Shown: piece by piece, positions 46,806 through 56,700 of the stretch
How the letters are laid out: the number at the start of each line of letters is the position of its first letter
How positions within the stretch are numbered: the stretch's first letter is position 1
Assembly (NCBI GenBank): GCA_963751595.1
Contig: CAVVVC010000001.1
Span: forward strand, 1,178,001-1,242,000
DNA: 64,000 nt
Source of the DNA: JAHEGP01 sp963751595
Lineage (GTDB): Bacteria > Pseudomonadota > Gammaproteobacteria > Pseudomonadales > JAHEGP01
Direction: 5' to 3'
Notes under the pieces: model-generated
The model's input: the letters and a program-made list of their open reading frames with translations, nothing else
Told to the model about the DNA's origin: nothing
Database searches by the model: none
Position numbers and translations under genes: made by a program

Positions 46806-48539
46806 CTAGTCGGTTGTGGGGTCAAAAGGCAGCGAGCCGAGTTCGTCGATCACATCCTCCAACTTGAAGGGCAGATTCTTGAGCTTGGCGGGCGGGTTCG
46901 CCAGTGCCCTGGTTTCAGGCCGGGCGTTGACGATCCCACCATAGGCAGGGCCATAGGCCGCCGGCTGATCCGGGTACTTTTTCTTCCACAGCTCATGCCG
47001 GGCACGCATGCGCTGGAAGGGCTCCTTGTAGTGCATCATATTGACCAGCATGGGTGTCTTTTCACGGGGGTCGTTGAGCAAGTCGAAGTATGCCGCGCCA
47101 ATGCCGCTCGCAGCGCCGGGATCGGCAGAAATCCAGTGCCGTTTGAAGCTGTTTTTGATGCTCGCACCCAGGACCGGCCCCGAATAGATGTGCACGTAAT
47201 CCCTGCGCCCGTGGCTGTCGCCCTTGAGTAACAGGGCTGTCTGGTCGAGGCCGTCGATAATTCGGTCGCGGGGAATATACCCGGTGGCGCCGCCCAGCCT
47301 GGCGAAGGTGGTGTAGAGATCGGTGACGTGAATGATATCGCCGACAACCTGGCCGGGCTCAATCACGCCGGGCCACCAGGCCTGGGCCGTTACCCTGACG
47401 CCGCCCTCCAGAAAGTCACCCTTGCCGCCGGAAAACGGCCCCTCACCCATCCCCATTCCGGGAGGCGCATTGTGTGTCATGGGGCCGTTATCAGACATGG
47501 CGATCACCAGCGTGTTCTCGGCAACCCCCGCTTCTTTCAATGCCTGCATCAACGCACCGACGGCTGGATCCAGCTGGGTCATGTAACCGTCGCCAACGAG
47601 ACCACGCTGGAGCGAGGTTTTTTCCGGTTGGGGGACGAAGGAAATCCACTGCGGCCACCAGGCCATATAGAAAGGCTTCTTCTCGGCGGCGTTTTTCTTG
47701 ATAAAGGCAAGCGCACGTTTCTGGGCTTCCCCGTCAAACTTCAGATAGCACTCGTAGGATATGCCGCACCATTCACGGGTCTCCCCGCCCTTGGTGCCCT
47801 CGTAAAACATGACGTAGCCCTGGGTGCGAAAGGAATCGTCCAGCTTGTAGGGATTTTCTGCCAGGATATCCTCGTACAACCCCAGCACCGCATTGGCAGC
47901 CTCAGCCTGCGGATTCCAGAGACTCGATACCTGGTTGTAAATGGCGGTAAAGGCTTCGTCGAATCCCTGATTGTGCATGTAGGACTCTTCCATGTCACCG
48001 AGGTGCGCCTTGCCGTAGAAGCCGGTTGCATAGCCGGCCTCTGAAAGTACTTCGGCGACGGTGACGGTTTCAGCGGACATGCCGTGATTCTCAACCGGAA
48101 ACCCGACGGTGTACATCCCGTTGCGCACCGGATGCTGGCCACTCAACGAAGCGGCTCGGGTCGGTGTGCAGGAGGGCTCCGAGTACATTCGGGTGAACAA
48201 TATGCCGTCTGCTGCCATCTGGTTAAGGTTGGGTGTTGTAAAGCCGCGAATCTGCTGCATCGCTGGAATGCCGACAGCGCCAAATGGCTGGTCGTCCCAC
48301 ATGAAGTGAATCAGGTTGGGAGGGGTTCCATATTCTTCGCGTAGCTCTGCAAGCTTTTGGTCCAGCTCACCATCTTCGACGGCCCAGACCTTGCCGTTCT
48401 GTGCCTCGAGGATGTAGTACTCGGCATCATGCACCGGACCTTTTGCCGCCTGCACCGAGACAGTGGCAGCGGCGAGACTGACAAGGCCAATCGCCGCAGT
48501 GATGGGTTTGATCCAGCGTGAGGACCTGGTTATTTCCAT
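46806..48539 (-). CDS. exported sulfatase (arylsulfatase family)
   Basis: 577 residues with a signal peptide (cut near VSVQAAKG). SEPSCTPTRAASLSGQHP is the sulfatase signature. Cys124 in CxPxR is the residue converted to formylglycine, so a formylglycine-generating enzyme is needed; none dedicated to it is next door. YGKAHLGDME and MSDNGPMTHNAPPGMG hold further metal and sulfate-site residues. An unusual segment precedes the signature, where the first metal motif reads HFMWDDQPFGA in place of the usual DDxG. The substrate is unknown. An IS1111-type element sits 150 bases upstream of the start, between this gene and an AraC regulator. Confidence 0.88.
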   Translation of the reverse strand: MEITRSSRWIKPITAAIGLVSLAAATVSVQAAKGPVHDAEYYILEAQNGKVWAVEDGELDQKLAELREEYGTPPNLIHFMWDDQPFGAVGIPAMQQIRGFTTPNLNQMAADGILFTRMYSEPSCTPTRAASLSGQHPVRNGMYTVGFPVENHGMSAETVTVAEVLSEAGYATGFYGKAHLGDMEESYMHNQGFDEAFTAIYNQVSSLWNPQAEAANAVLGLYEDILAENPYKLDDSFRTQGYVMFYEGTKGGETREWCGISYECYLKFDGEAQKRALAFIKKNAAEKKPFYMAWWPQWISFVPQPEKTSLQRGLVGDGYMTQLDPAVGALMQALKEAGVAENTLVIAMSDNGPMTHNAPPGMGMGEGPFSGGKGDFLEGGVRVTAQAWWPGVIEPGQVVGDIIHVTDLYTTFARLGGATGYIPRDRIIDGLDQTALLLKGDSHGRRDYVHIYSGPVLGASIKNSFKRHWISADPGAASGIGAAYFDLLNDPREKTPMLVNMMHYKEPFQRMRARHELWKKKYPDQPAAYGPAYGGIVNARPETRALANPPAKLKNLPFKLEDVIDELGSLPFDPTTD

Positions 48540-48689
48540 GTTTTGACTCCGTGTTGTCGGTTTTATGGTCTACCGCCATTGCCCACCGCCAGCACCACTT
48601 GCCGCACATCGGTTGGGGACGCCCGCAGTTAACCGCTCTGGTGCTTTCATCAGAGGGGCGGCATAATTTACCTGTTCGCAGGACACTAG

Positions 48690-49021
48690 CGGCTGATATG
48701 TTTTGACCTGTCAATAGTCGGACTCACATAGTATTTGCGTCAAGCACCTTGGCTCAGGACCTATCCAGCAGACTGCGACGGTGGATCATGCTGATATACG
48801 TGGATTGGTTACCACCTGACTTCACTGCGTCGCGGAGCTGGCCTTTTTCTAGTGTCAGGGATCATCGACCGGGGACGCTCGTTCGAGATTGTCCCGTGGT
48901 GGTCGATGCCGATGTAGCCGCCACAAGGGTTCTCCACACCGGCTGAATAGACCCTGACCCAAGATGCCTGTGTCGTACCTCCCCTGGTCCTGGATATTCT
49001 ATGGCCTCGACCCGGTGCCGA
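48690..49021 (-). ncRNA. candidate bridge/seekRNA region in the right end of IS1111 copy 2
   Basis: Non-coding segment between the transposase stop and the right inverted repeat. It aligns with 5122-5419 in ordered blocks (CTTGGGTCAG, CAGCTCCGCGACG, TATCAGCATGATCCACCGTCG, AAGGTGCTTG and ATTGACAGGTCA) with variable stretches between. Position downstream of the transposase fits the known location of the guide RNA in IS1111-group elements. Transcription is inferred. Confidence 0.5.
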
Positions 49022-50242
49022 TCACCGGATCGCCGCCGGTTGCCTCAGGCGCGGCATTTCCTGGCGTACGATGTCCCAGATAAAGCCCACCAGCTCTCTT
49101 GCGATCGCCACACACACCAGCTTCACATTCTTGCCTGCCTGGGTCAGCTGCCTGTAGCGGCCGCAAAGGCGCTTCTGTGCTCGCCAGGCGATCGCCTTCG
49201 CCGGCTCAGAGGCGCGCTGGGCTTTGCGCTTCAGGTGCATGGTCTGGCGAGCCGGAAAGCGGTAGCTCCAGGCACACTCCACCAGCATTCGGCGTGCATG
49301 CCCATTGCCGGTTCGGGTGATCGCGCCCTGGCGCCGTCGGCCCCCACTGCTGTGCTCACTCGGCACCAGGCCCAGGTACGCCATCAACTGCTTCGGTGAA
49401 TCAAAGCGGCTGATGTCTCCCAATTCCGCCAGCAGCACCGTCGCAGCCAGCACATCAATCCCCCGCAGCGCCACCAGTGCGTCCACCACCGGCGCCATCG
49501 ACCAGCTCGGCAGCACGCGGTGTATCTGCTCGGTCAGGTCGTCAACCCGCTGGGTGGCCGCCCTGGCCGCATTGATGTATTCCTGTAATACGATTTGCAG
49601 GTACGGCTGTTCAAACGCGATCGACTCCAGCCAGTTGTAGTGAGTCTTCGTCCAGCGTGACTTCCCCCGCGGCCAGTGGTGACCGTGGCGTAACACGAAG
49701 GCATTGAGCTGCTGTCGCGCCTTGCGTTCCTGGCTCTTCATGTCGTCGCGGGCGCGCGTCAAATCGCGCATCGCTTCCTGCTCCACGTCCGGCACCCAGA
49801 CCGGTGTCAGCTCCCCGGAGCGTAGGAACGTCGCCAGCTTGGTGGCATCGCGCCGGTCGGTCTTGATTCGCTCGCCCGCCTTCCTGGGAATCATCGAGGG
49901 CGCCACCACATCACAGTCGTGGCCAGCGGCGATCAGCTGTCGGTAGAGTCCGTATCCGCAGGGCCCGGCCTCGTAGCAGAACAGCAGAACGGCGCCACCG
50001 AACTCGTGGTTCAAACGCTCCAGCCAGCGCCGCAGAGCCTTCGGCGTATTCGCGATCTCACCGCGATAGCCCGGGCTCTCTCGACCTGGGAGAGCAACCG
50101 CGATAGCAATCGTCTCCTTGTGCACATCCAGACCGATAAACGCCCCATAGTGTTTAACCGGGTTTGGGTCTTTCTTGCCGTTCAATGCCTCGACTGCCGA
50201 ATGGCTCGTGATCGCGGTGTGATCTGCGGTAAACTCTTTCAT
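49022..50242 (-). CDS. IS110-family (IS1111 group) DEDD transposase, copy 2
   Basis: 406 residues from ATG 50242, which has GAGGAGGG upstream. The N-terminus is about 25 residues longer than copy 1 before AFIGLDVHKETIAIAV. CYEAGPCGYGLYRQL, IKTDRRDATKLATFL, VALRGIDVLAATVLLAELGDI and YLGLVPSEHSSG are the DEDD and Transposase_20 motifs. It appears intact. Confidence 0.93.
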   Translation of the reverse strand: MKEFTADHTAITSHSAVEALNGKKDPNPVKHYGAFIGLDVHKETIAIAVALPGRESPGYRGEIANTPKALRRWLERLNHEFGGAVLLFCYEAGPCGYGLYRQLIAAGHDCDVVAPSMIPRKAGERIKTDRRDATKLATFLRSGELTPVWVPDVEQEAMRDLTRARDDMKSQERKARQQLNAFVLRHGHHWPRGKSRWTKTHYNWLESIAFEQPYLQIVLQEYINAARAATQRVDDLTEQIHRVLPSWSMAPVVDALVALRGIDVLAATVLLAELGDISRFDSPKQLMAYLGLVPSEHSSGGRRRQGAITRTGNGHARRMLVECAWSYRFPARQTMHLKRKAQRASEPAKAIAWRAQKRLCGRYRQLTQAGKNVKLVCVAIARELVGFIWDIVRQEMPRLRQPAAIR

Positions 50243-50244
50243 GC

Positions 50245-50322
50245 CTGCCCTCCTCAATGTGGCTCTGCCACCGGTTGTTTGTTCAACGCCAATGGTAATC
50301 CACGAGCGTTGAGGTTGGGCAG
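50245..50322 (-). promoter_or_regulatory. left-end hairpin over the copy 2 transposase ribosome-binding site
   Basis: On the minus strand, CTGCCCAACCTCAAC (50322-50308) pairs with ATTGAGGAGGGCAG (50258-50245). The right arm holds the ribosome-binding site. Base pairs differ from copy 1 in a compensating way. Confidence 0.6.
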
Positions 50323-50416
50323 GTCAAAACATCATGTCTAGCGTCAGGATCGCGTTAGCACAAATGCGTCAAAAGGCCTGGCCGTTTGTTGAAGGTCAGG
50401 AAGACAGGCTCTCAGA

Positions 50417-51385
50417 GTGACACAAACGCTTTACACCCAGCGGCAGACGCTTCGGTCGGTTGAGGAATTATCCGCGGCCCTGTCCGGCAGCTGTTGGGAT
50501 GTCGATTTCCGCCAGTTGGACCGCATCAGCCAACCTGCGCTGGTAGCGGTTGCCGCAAGCCGGGCTGCCCTGCTGCTGCGGGTTGACACCGACAATCGTG
50601 TGCACCAGTTGGCCATGCCCGATGATTCGATGGTTCATTTTGGTTTGCCGACTCGCCCCCAGGCCGATACGCGGTTCGGCCGCCGAGTCGGAGAGAGCGA
50701 AACCCTCACCCTGATCGATTCCCAGGGCGGTCTGAACGTGGTCAGCCCGCCGGGTTTCAGCGCCTACACGTTTTCGGTCAGGCTTTCCCGCCTGCGTGAA
50801 CTGGCCGCAAGCGCTGGCATGGAAGTCAACCTGGCGGCTGCTTCAGCTGGTGGCTGCCAACGGAAACTGCCTGCACATGTTATCAGGCCGCTGCGACAGA
50901 TGACCGGTGAGCTGCTGGCTGCTGGCAACCGCGCTGATCCGCGTATTGCGCGGTCGGTGGCCGATGCTATGGAGTCCGACCTCGCGTTGCAGTTTATCAG
51001 TGCTTTCGAGCATGGGGTGGCGCAACCCCGGGTGAGCAGGAGTAATCGCAACCGTGCGCTCAGGAGAGCCCTGGCCTACATCAACGAACACCGGCTGGAA
51101 ACACTGTCAATTGAGGCGCTTTGCCGGGAGACCTCAACCAGCCTGAGCACGCTGCAGCGCGCATTCCGCGATCACTTCGGCCTTTCTCCCAAACAATACC
51201 TGACCACGGCGCGTCTTAGTGGTGTGCGTCGCGCGCTCCTCGACTCAAGGGAGCATCGTTCGATTGGTGATGTCGCCGCCTCCTGGGGGTTCTGGCACCT
51301 GAGCAAATTTGCGGCCGACTACAAACGAATGTACGGAGAGCTTCCCTCCGCTACGCGTATAGGTATTTCGGGGCCTGTAGCGTGA
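50417..51385 (+). CDS. AraC-family transcriptional regulator
   Basis: 322 residues from GTG 50417. The C-terminal 100 residues are a double helix-turn-helix: ALAYINEHRLETLSIEALCRETSTSLSTLQRAF, then GLSPKQYLTTARLSGVRRALL and IGDVAASWGFWHLSKFAADY. The N-terminal part resembles the cupin-like sensor of AraC regulators that act on aromatic or quaternary compounds, but the ligand is unknown. The start lies only 76 bases from the end of the IS1111 element, so its original promoter may have been displaced. The nearest divergent target is the sulfatase gene, on the far side of the element. Confidence 0.88.
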   Translation: MTQTLYTQRQTLRSVEELSAALSGSCWDVDFRQLDRISQPALVAVAASRAALLLRVDTDNRVHQLAMPDDSMVHFGLPTRPQADTRFGRRVGESETLTLIDSQGGLNVVSPPGFSAYTFSVRLSRLRELAASAGMEVNLAAASAGGCQRKLPAHVIRPLRQMTGELLAAGNRADPRIARSVADAMESDLALQFISAFEHGVAQPRVSRSNRNRALRRALAYINEHRLETLSIEALCRETSTSLSTLQRAFRDHFGLSPKQYLTTARLSGVRRALLDSREHRSIGDVAASWGFWHLSKFAADYKRMYGELPSATRIGISGPVA

Positions 51386-51989
51386 TAGCGTATACCAACC
51401 CATACAATAAACCATAATTTTGACAGTTCGACAGGAAACTTGGCGTTTGGGCCAAACGTCTTGTCATTTGGTTGGCAATTGCGCGGGCTAGGCAGGAATC
51501 GCAGGGGAATCGGCAGGGGCAGCGCACTGATAAACTTCCGGCGAATCCGCCGGAGGTTAGGTTGGCAACATTGTGGCGTGTTCGGCGACAATTAGGGTGA
51601 CCAGCGGACAAGATAGTTGACGTCAGACAGTGGCGAATTTGTGGGTGAAGCCGTTCGAGACGCCATTCGCAAACAGTTGGAAGCGGCCAGGGTGTAACGC
51701 GAGGTGAAGCAGCGCCTATTGGCAAGCCAAAAGGATGGCAACGCAGAGGCAGTGGAGTCTAGTGCCGACCAGCCTGAGGAGGCTGTCAAGTCGGGGGTAT
51801 AAGTAGGATAAAGCGCATCATCACGGTAGTCGACATCCATCGAACCGCCGTTGACGCTACCCTTCCCCCCAAAGCCGGCCCATTTCGCCGCTAACCCGAA
51901 AATCTCACCGATAGAATTGAAACAGGCCTTTCCTTGTTGCATAAAGTGAGTGCGAACAACACTTTACGAGCGAACAGAAGAGAAGGCCT
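51386..51989. other. intergenic region with repeat debris
   Basis: The plus strand near 51630-51790 reads GEFVGEAVRDAIRKQLEAARV, a stop, then EVKQRLLASQKDGNAEAVESS, apparently a decayed short protein. On the minus strand, 51807-51905 carries GFGGKGSVNGGSMDVDYRDDALYP, which matches pieces at 29.05 and 33.2 kb. Bases 51945-51989 lead into the broken IS1380 gene. Confidence 0.4.
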
Positions 51990-53427
51990 ATGTCGACAGA
52001 GTGTACTGCGAATCAACTGGAATTTCACGCACTGGGTCGCCGCGATGTGGTGGGTTGTTTTGACGGCGGCAGGATCACTTCCGACGGTGGTGGACTGCTG
52101 CTGCGGGAGGTTGATCAACGGATAGGTCTCCTGGAGCGGATGGCCCGTTGCTTCACCGATTACCGCAACCCCAACAGTATCGAGCACAGCGCTCATTCTC
52201 TGGTCGCGCAGCGGGTCTATGGCCTGGCCCTGGGCTATGAGGATCTCAACGATCATGATGTGCTTCGTGCCGATAGTTCGTTGGCGTTGCTGGTCGGCAA
52301 ACCCGATTTGACCGGTGAACACCGCGAACGAGAGCAGGATCGCGGCAATCCGCTGGCCGGTTCCAGCACCCTCAATCGATTGGAACTCAGCGACCCGGCC
52401 TCGGCGGCGGGGCACCGCTACAAGAAGGTCGCAGCGGACGCGGCGGCACTGGATCGGCTGCTGGTGAATGTGTTTGTCGAGTCCAGCGAGAAGCCACCAC
52501 GGGAGATCTGGCTGGACCTGACGCCACCGACGATCCACTCCATGGCCACCAGGAAGGCCGGTTCTTTCACGGCTATTACAAATGCTACTGCTACATGCCG
52601 CTCTACATTTTCTGTGGTGAGCATCTGCTGTGTGCCCGAATACGCCCCTCGAATCAAGACGGTGCCCTTGGTAGCGTGGAGGAACTGCAACGCATCGTGG
52701 CCCAGATCCGCGAACACTGGCCGAAGACACGGATCATCATCCGCGGCGATTCCGGTTTTTGCCGGGACACGATCATGGCCTGGTGCGAAGACAACAAAGT
52801 GAGCTATGTGCTGGGCTTGGGCCGTAATCAGCGACTGAACCGTGCGCTGGGTCAGGAGATGCATCTGGCAAAGTTGGAACACGAACGCACTGGCAAGGCG
52901 GCACGCCGGTTCCGCGACTTCCGTTACCGGACCCGTAAAAGCTGGTCCCGCGAACGGCGGGTGGTGGGGAAGGCAGAGTATCTCCCCAACAAGGCAAACC
53001 CGCGGTTTGTCGTCACCAATCTCCCCCTGCGGCGGGCCGGTGCCAAGCGCCTATATGAAAAGCTTTACTGTGCGCGCGGTGAGACCTCGCCGGCCACATG
53101 GAAAACCGCATAAAGGAACAACAACTGGGACTGTTTGCTGACCGCACCAGCACAGCGACGATGAGAGCCAACCAACTCCGGCTGTACTTCTCCTCCTTCG
53201 CGTACGTGTTGATGCACGGCTTACGCCGGATGGGGCTGCAAGGCACCCAACACGCCAGGGCACAATGTACAACCATCCGCCTGAAGTTGCTGAAAATCGG
53301 CGCCCGAATCAAGATCACCGTACGCAAGGTTTGGCTGTCATTCTCGCAAGTTTATCCCTATGTGAATGACTTTGCCCAGACCTTGAGCAACATCCACCGC
53401 TATCCGGCCTGGGCGCCGCCCGGGTAG
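51990..53427 (+). pseudogene. IS1380-family transposase, two frameshifts
   Basis: Three consecutive frames add up to one transposase. The first starts at ATG 51990 and runs through LGRRDVVGCFDGGRITSDGG and PREIWLDL to about 52530, where one base appears to be missing. The second continues HGYYKCYCYMPLYIFCGEHLL and IIRGDSGFCRDTIMAWCEDN to about 53080. There, about 14 extra bases separate YCARGE from the third frame, MENRIKEQQLGLFADRTST, which ends at 53427. The order and the RGDSGFCR motif are typical of IS1380. It is not expected to be active without recoding. Confidence 0.85.
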
Positions 53428-53764
53428 GGCTCACTGCTCAAAAACGTCTTGCAGCCATTGACCCACTGGCTGCGAATGCCTTTGCCCTGAAGCTGCGGAA
53501 AGTAACCGTGGTGGCCCCGATCTCTCTGAAAATGCGTGGCTGTCGCCTTCGCGGATACACCATCAATGTAGCTACGGCGAAAATCGCGGGCGTAGCACCT
53601 GAAATGTGTCTCTACCGGCAGACCAATCCAAATCGGTTAGCGAAGCGGGCTAATCCCTCAGTTTGCGAGGAGTATCGCAGCTAAAGCTGACCGGCTAAAG
53701 CCGGTGGTTTAAACCTTGTGATGGAAAATTAAAAGTCCAGCAACATTATTGGCAAGAACTAAGG
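53428..53764. other. intergenic region with a short hairpin
   Basis: Space between the IS1380 remnant and the convergent TIR-WD40 gene end. ACCGGC-TAAA-GCCGGT at 53690-53705 forms a 6-base stem followed by GGTTT. It could be a terminator or the end hairpin of an IS200/IS605-type element. Nothing else is recognised. Confidence 0.35.
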
Positions 53765-56700
53765 CTAGCGAGTAGCCGCATCATAGTGAGCTTTCTTGTC
53801 ACGCCAATCACCAGGTGATAATGGCTGGACGTTGCCGATGACATCTAGCTTAGTTCCGGTGAGTACTTCAGTTTGAAGGATCTGTTGCTCGGGCTCAACG
53901 CGCGGTTGCGCGGAAGGTCGCCAGATTCGTGCCGCGTTATCGGCGAACCATGTAATAATTCGCTGACCGTCGGGATGAAAACGTGCCCGCACACCAAACG
54001 GTGAACGGGGGTGCCGCAGCATGAGCCCGGTGGGCGAGCCATCCCGAGCATTCCAGAGTTGCACAACACCGTCTTTGTTACTCCTGATCATGAGACTGCG
54101 TTCATCCGGAGAAAGTGTGGCACCCGTTATATTCTCATTGACCATGAACGCGGTTATGGGCATAGCATCCTGAGCACTCCACAAACGTGCGCTGCGCTCT
54201 CCAAGGGTGAGAATCTGGCGCCCTCCAGCGACAAATTCGGCACGCTTGAGATACTGATGGATCATGGGTTCACCCAATGGCGTGTTTCCCGGCAGCTGCC
54301 AGACACGTGCAGCACCACCTCGAACCCATGTGAGGACGCGTTCGCCTTCCAGATCGAACTCGGCGCCCTCGATACGCCCGTCATGCACAAGATCCTTTCC
54401 CGTCACCTCTCCGTTCCCGGCATGCCAGACACGGGCCTGTTGATTCTGACGTACCAGGATGTACGATCCATCCGGGCTGACACTGACACCTGTGAAAGAA
54501 GAACGTTTGTCATCCCCAGCCTCCGGTGCGAGTAACTGAGATTGCCATGCGCCCGAAGATTCATTCCAGAGTTTGACACGATCAGCATCCCAGCTGAGGA
54601 TGCGTTGGTCGGCAGCAACAAATGCAGCACCACGAGGTATGCTGCGACCCTCATCAACAGGCGCATGGAGTACACCTTCAATCAAGGGTTGACCCGTTGA
54701 GAGACTCCAGAGCCGCACACCATCGCGCCCCACGGAGAGCAGACGTTTTTGCGCCGAATCCATAAAAGCAGAAGCCAGTCTTTTCTCATGCGGCAACTCT
54801 GCAACTAACTCGCCATTATTTGCGTTCCAGAGACGTACCACCTGCTCATCCCTCGCCACGATAAGACGCTCATCGCAGCAAAAAAAAGCCTCTTCAACCG
54901 GTCTGTCATGGCGCATCGGAGCCATTACCGGACTCGCGTCGTTCGTGTTCCACAGCCGCACCGTCTTGTCCCACCCCCAGGTTAGCAAGCGTTGCTCGTC
55001 ATCACTAAACTGCGCCCCCTCTACACTACCCCTGTCGTGCGTCATCGGTGCACCGATGGGCGCCAGCTGCTCATCCCAGAGCCGAGCAGTCCCGTCGAAG
55101 GAGTAAGTCACGATACGCCTGCCGGCCTGGTCTGACACCACGCCGATTACTTCGCGGGCGTGTTCCTCTGTGCGGGCAACTGGCGTAGGTTCCAGCCGCC
55201 AGACGCGCGCCGTCCCATCCCGGCTCCAGGTGAGCACATTGTGATCATCGGGCCCAAAGACAGCGCCATTGATTCCTTCGCCATGGAGCATTCTCGTACT
55301 AACCGGCTGTCCATCTGCGATATGCCAGAGTTTCACCGTGCCGGCACGGTCCGAGCCAGGCTCGTCCCAGCTTAAAACACGCGCTCCCTCGCCATCGATT
55401 TGAACACCGCGTACACCACCGGGATGTCGAACGACAAGTCGATCGTTCACGATCCGCCCTATATCCCAAAGTCCAATGAAGCCATCTCTCAATTGACCAC
55501 CCCACGATACCGCAACACCGCCTTGGGAAGGTTCAAATGCACGTTCGCGCGCGTGCTGACCGTCCTCGAGCAGTATCGCGCCTTTAACACCCGCCTCCCA
55601 GCGGACCAGCCGATCCAGCAATCCATCTTTGCGTTGCCACATCCGGGTGGAACCATCATCACTCCAGGTGAGTATGCGCTCACCACTCGCATCGAATAAG
55701 CCACCATTTACGTTGGCTTCATGGCGAAGAGGAGGGATCAGTGGGGTTCCATCCACTGTACTCCAGAGCCGCGCTGTATCGTCAAAACTCCAGGTCAGTA
55801 CGGCCTGGCCATCCGGGCTCAGTCGCGCACCCTGGACTTTCTCGTTGTGACGCATCGGTGGGACCACATCGGTGCCGTCCTGGCTATTCCAAAGCCGTGT
55901 CACTCCAGCATAGCCCCAGGATAAAACACGTTGATCACCCTGCAGGAACATTGCGCCAACAACCCCACGCGTATGAATCACACCGGAAGCGATCAGGGTA
56001 CCCGCTACCGCGTCCCAAACTCTTAATTCACCATCCATATCCCATGAGAGTACCTGTCGCCCTGAGCTATCGATAATTGCACCTCTGATACCCTTATCGT
56101 GCTTCAACGGTGGGCCTAACGGATGGCCATCTTTGGCACTCAGAAGCTGCACGACGCCTCGCCAATCTGCCTCCGCAAGCAGGGTATGCCCATCGGAATT
56201 CAGCACGATATTACCGAAAGCGAATTTTTCGTCTGCTCCCTGCGAAGGCGCGCCATTCTCACCATCCCAAAAGTAGAGGTTTCGACTGCCTACTGTAACA
56301 ATGCCCTTGCCATCATCAATGAACAACGCATTCATCCGGCCGAATTGCACCGGATCGCCATGGGGCAGGTTGGCAATTAATACTCCATCAGCCACCTTCC
56401 AGAGGCGCGCCATGTTAGAGCTATCCCAGGTCAGAACACGTTTCCCATCAGGTGAGAAGCGTGCCCCCAACACTGGAGCGTTGTGCTCGAGAATACTGAC
56501 AAGCTGCGAACGAAGTAGCACGCGGGAGTTAAAAGCCGAATGCGCAGCTTCTGTCTCATCTGGATGCACATTCGCCGCACGTGCAAATTCATGGGCAGCG
56601 CGAAGATCGTCGGATTCAACCCTTGCCCGCACAGCCGACGCCCAATGGTTCACGGCGAGGCGCGATAGCGACTCACGATTCGCTTCTGTTGCTCTTACAT

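Larger units (their letters stand above)
48690..50337 (-). mobile_element. IS1111-type (IS110 family) insertion sequence, copy 2
   Basis: Diverged relative of the element at 3.9-5.4 kb in the opposite orientation. Subterminal inverted repeats are the ATGTTTTGACCT-type sequence at 48697-48709 and its inverted match at 50321-50333. CTAGCG flanks both sides (48686-48691 and 50338-50343), which suggests a target-core duplication and gives a reconstructed empty site GGACACTAGCGTCAGG. It contains one intact transposase gene, a left-end hairpin and a right end of about 330 bases. Confidence 0.8.
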
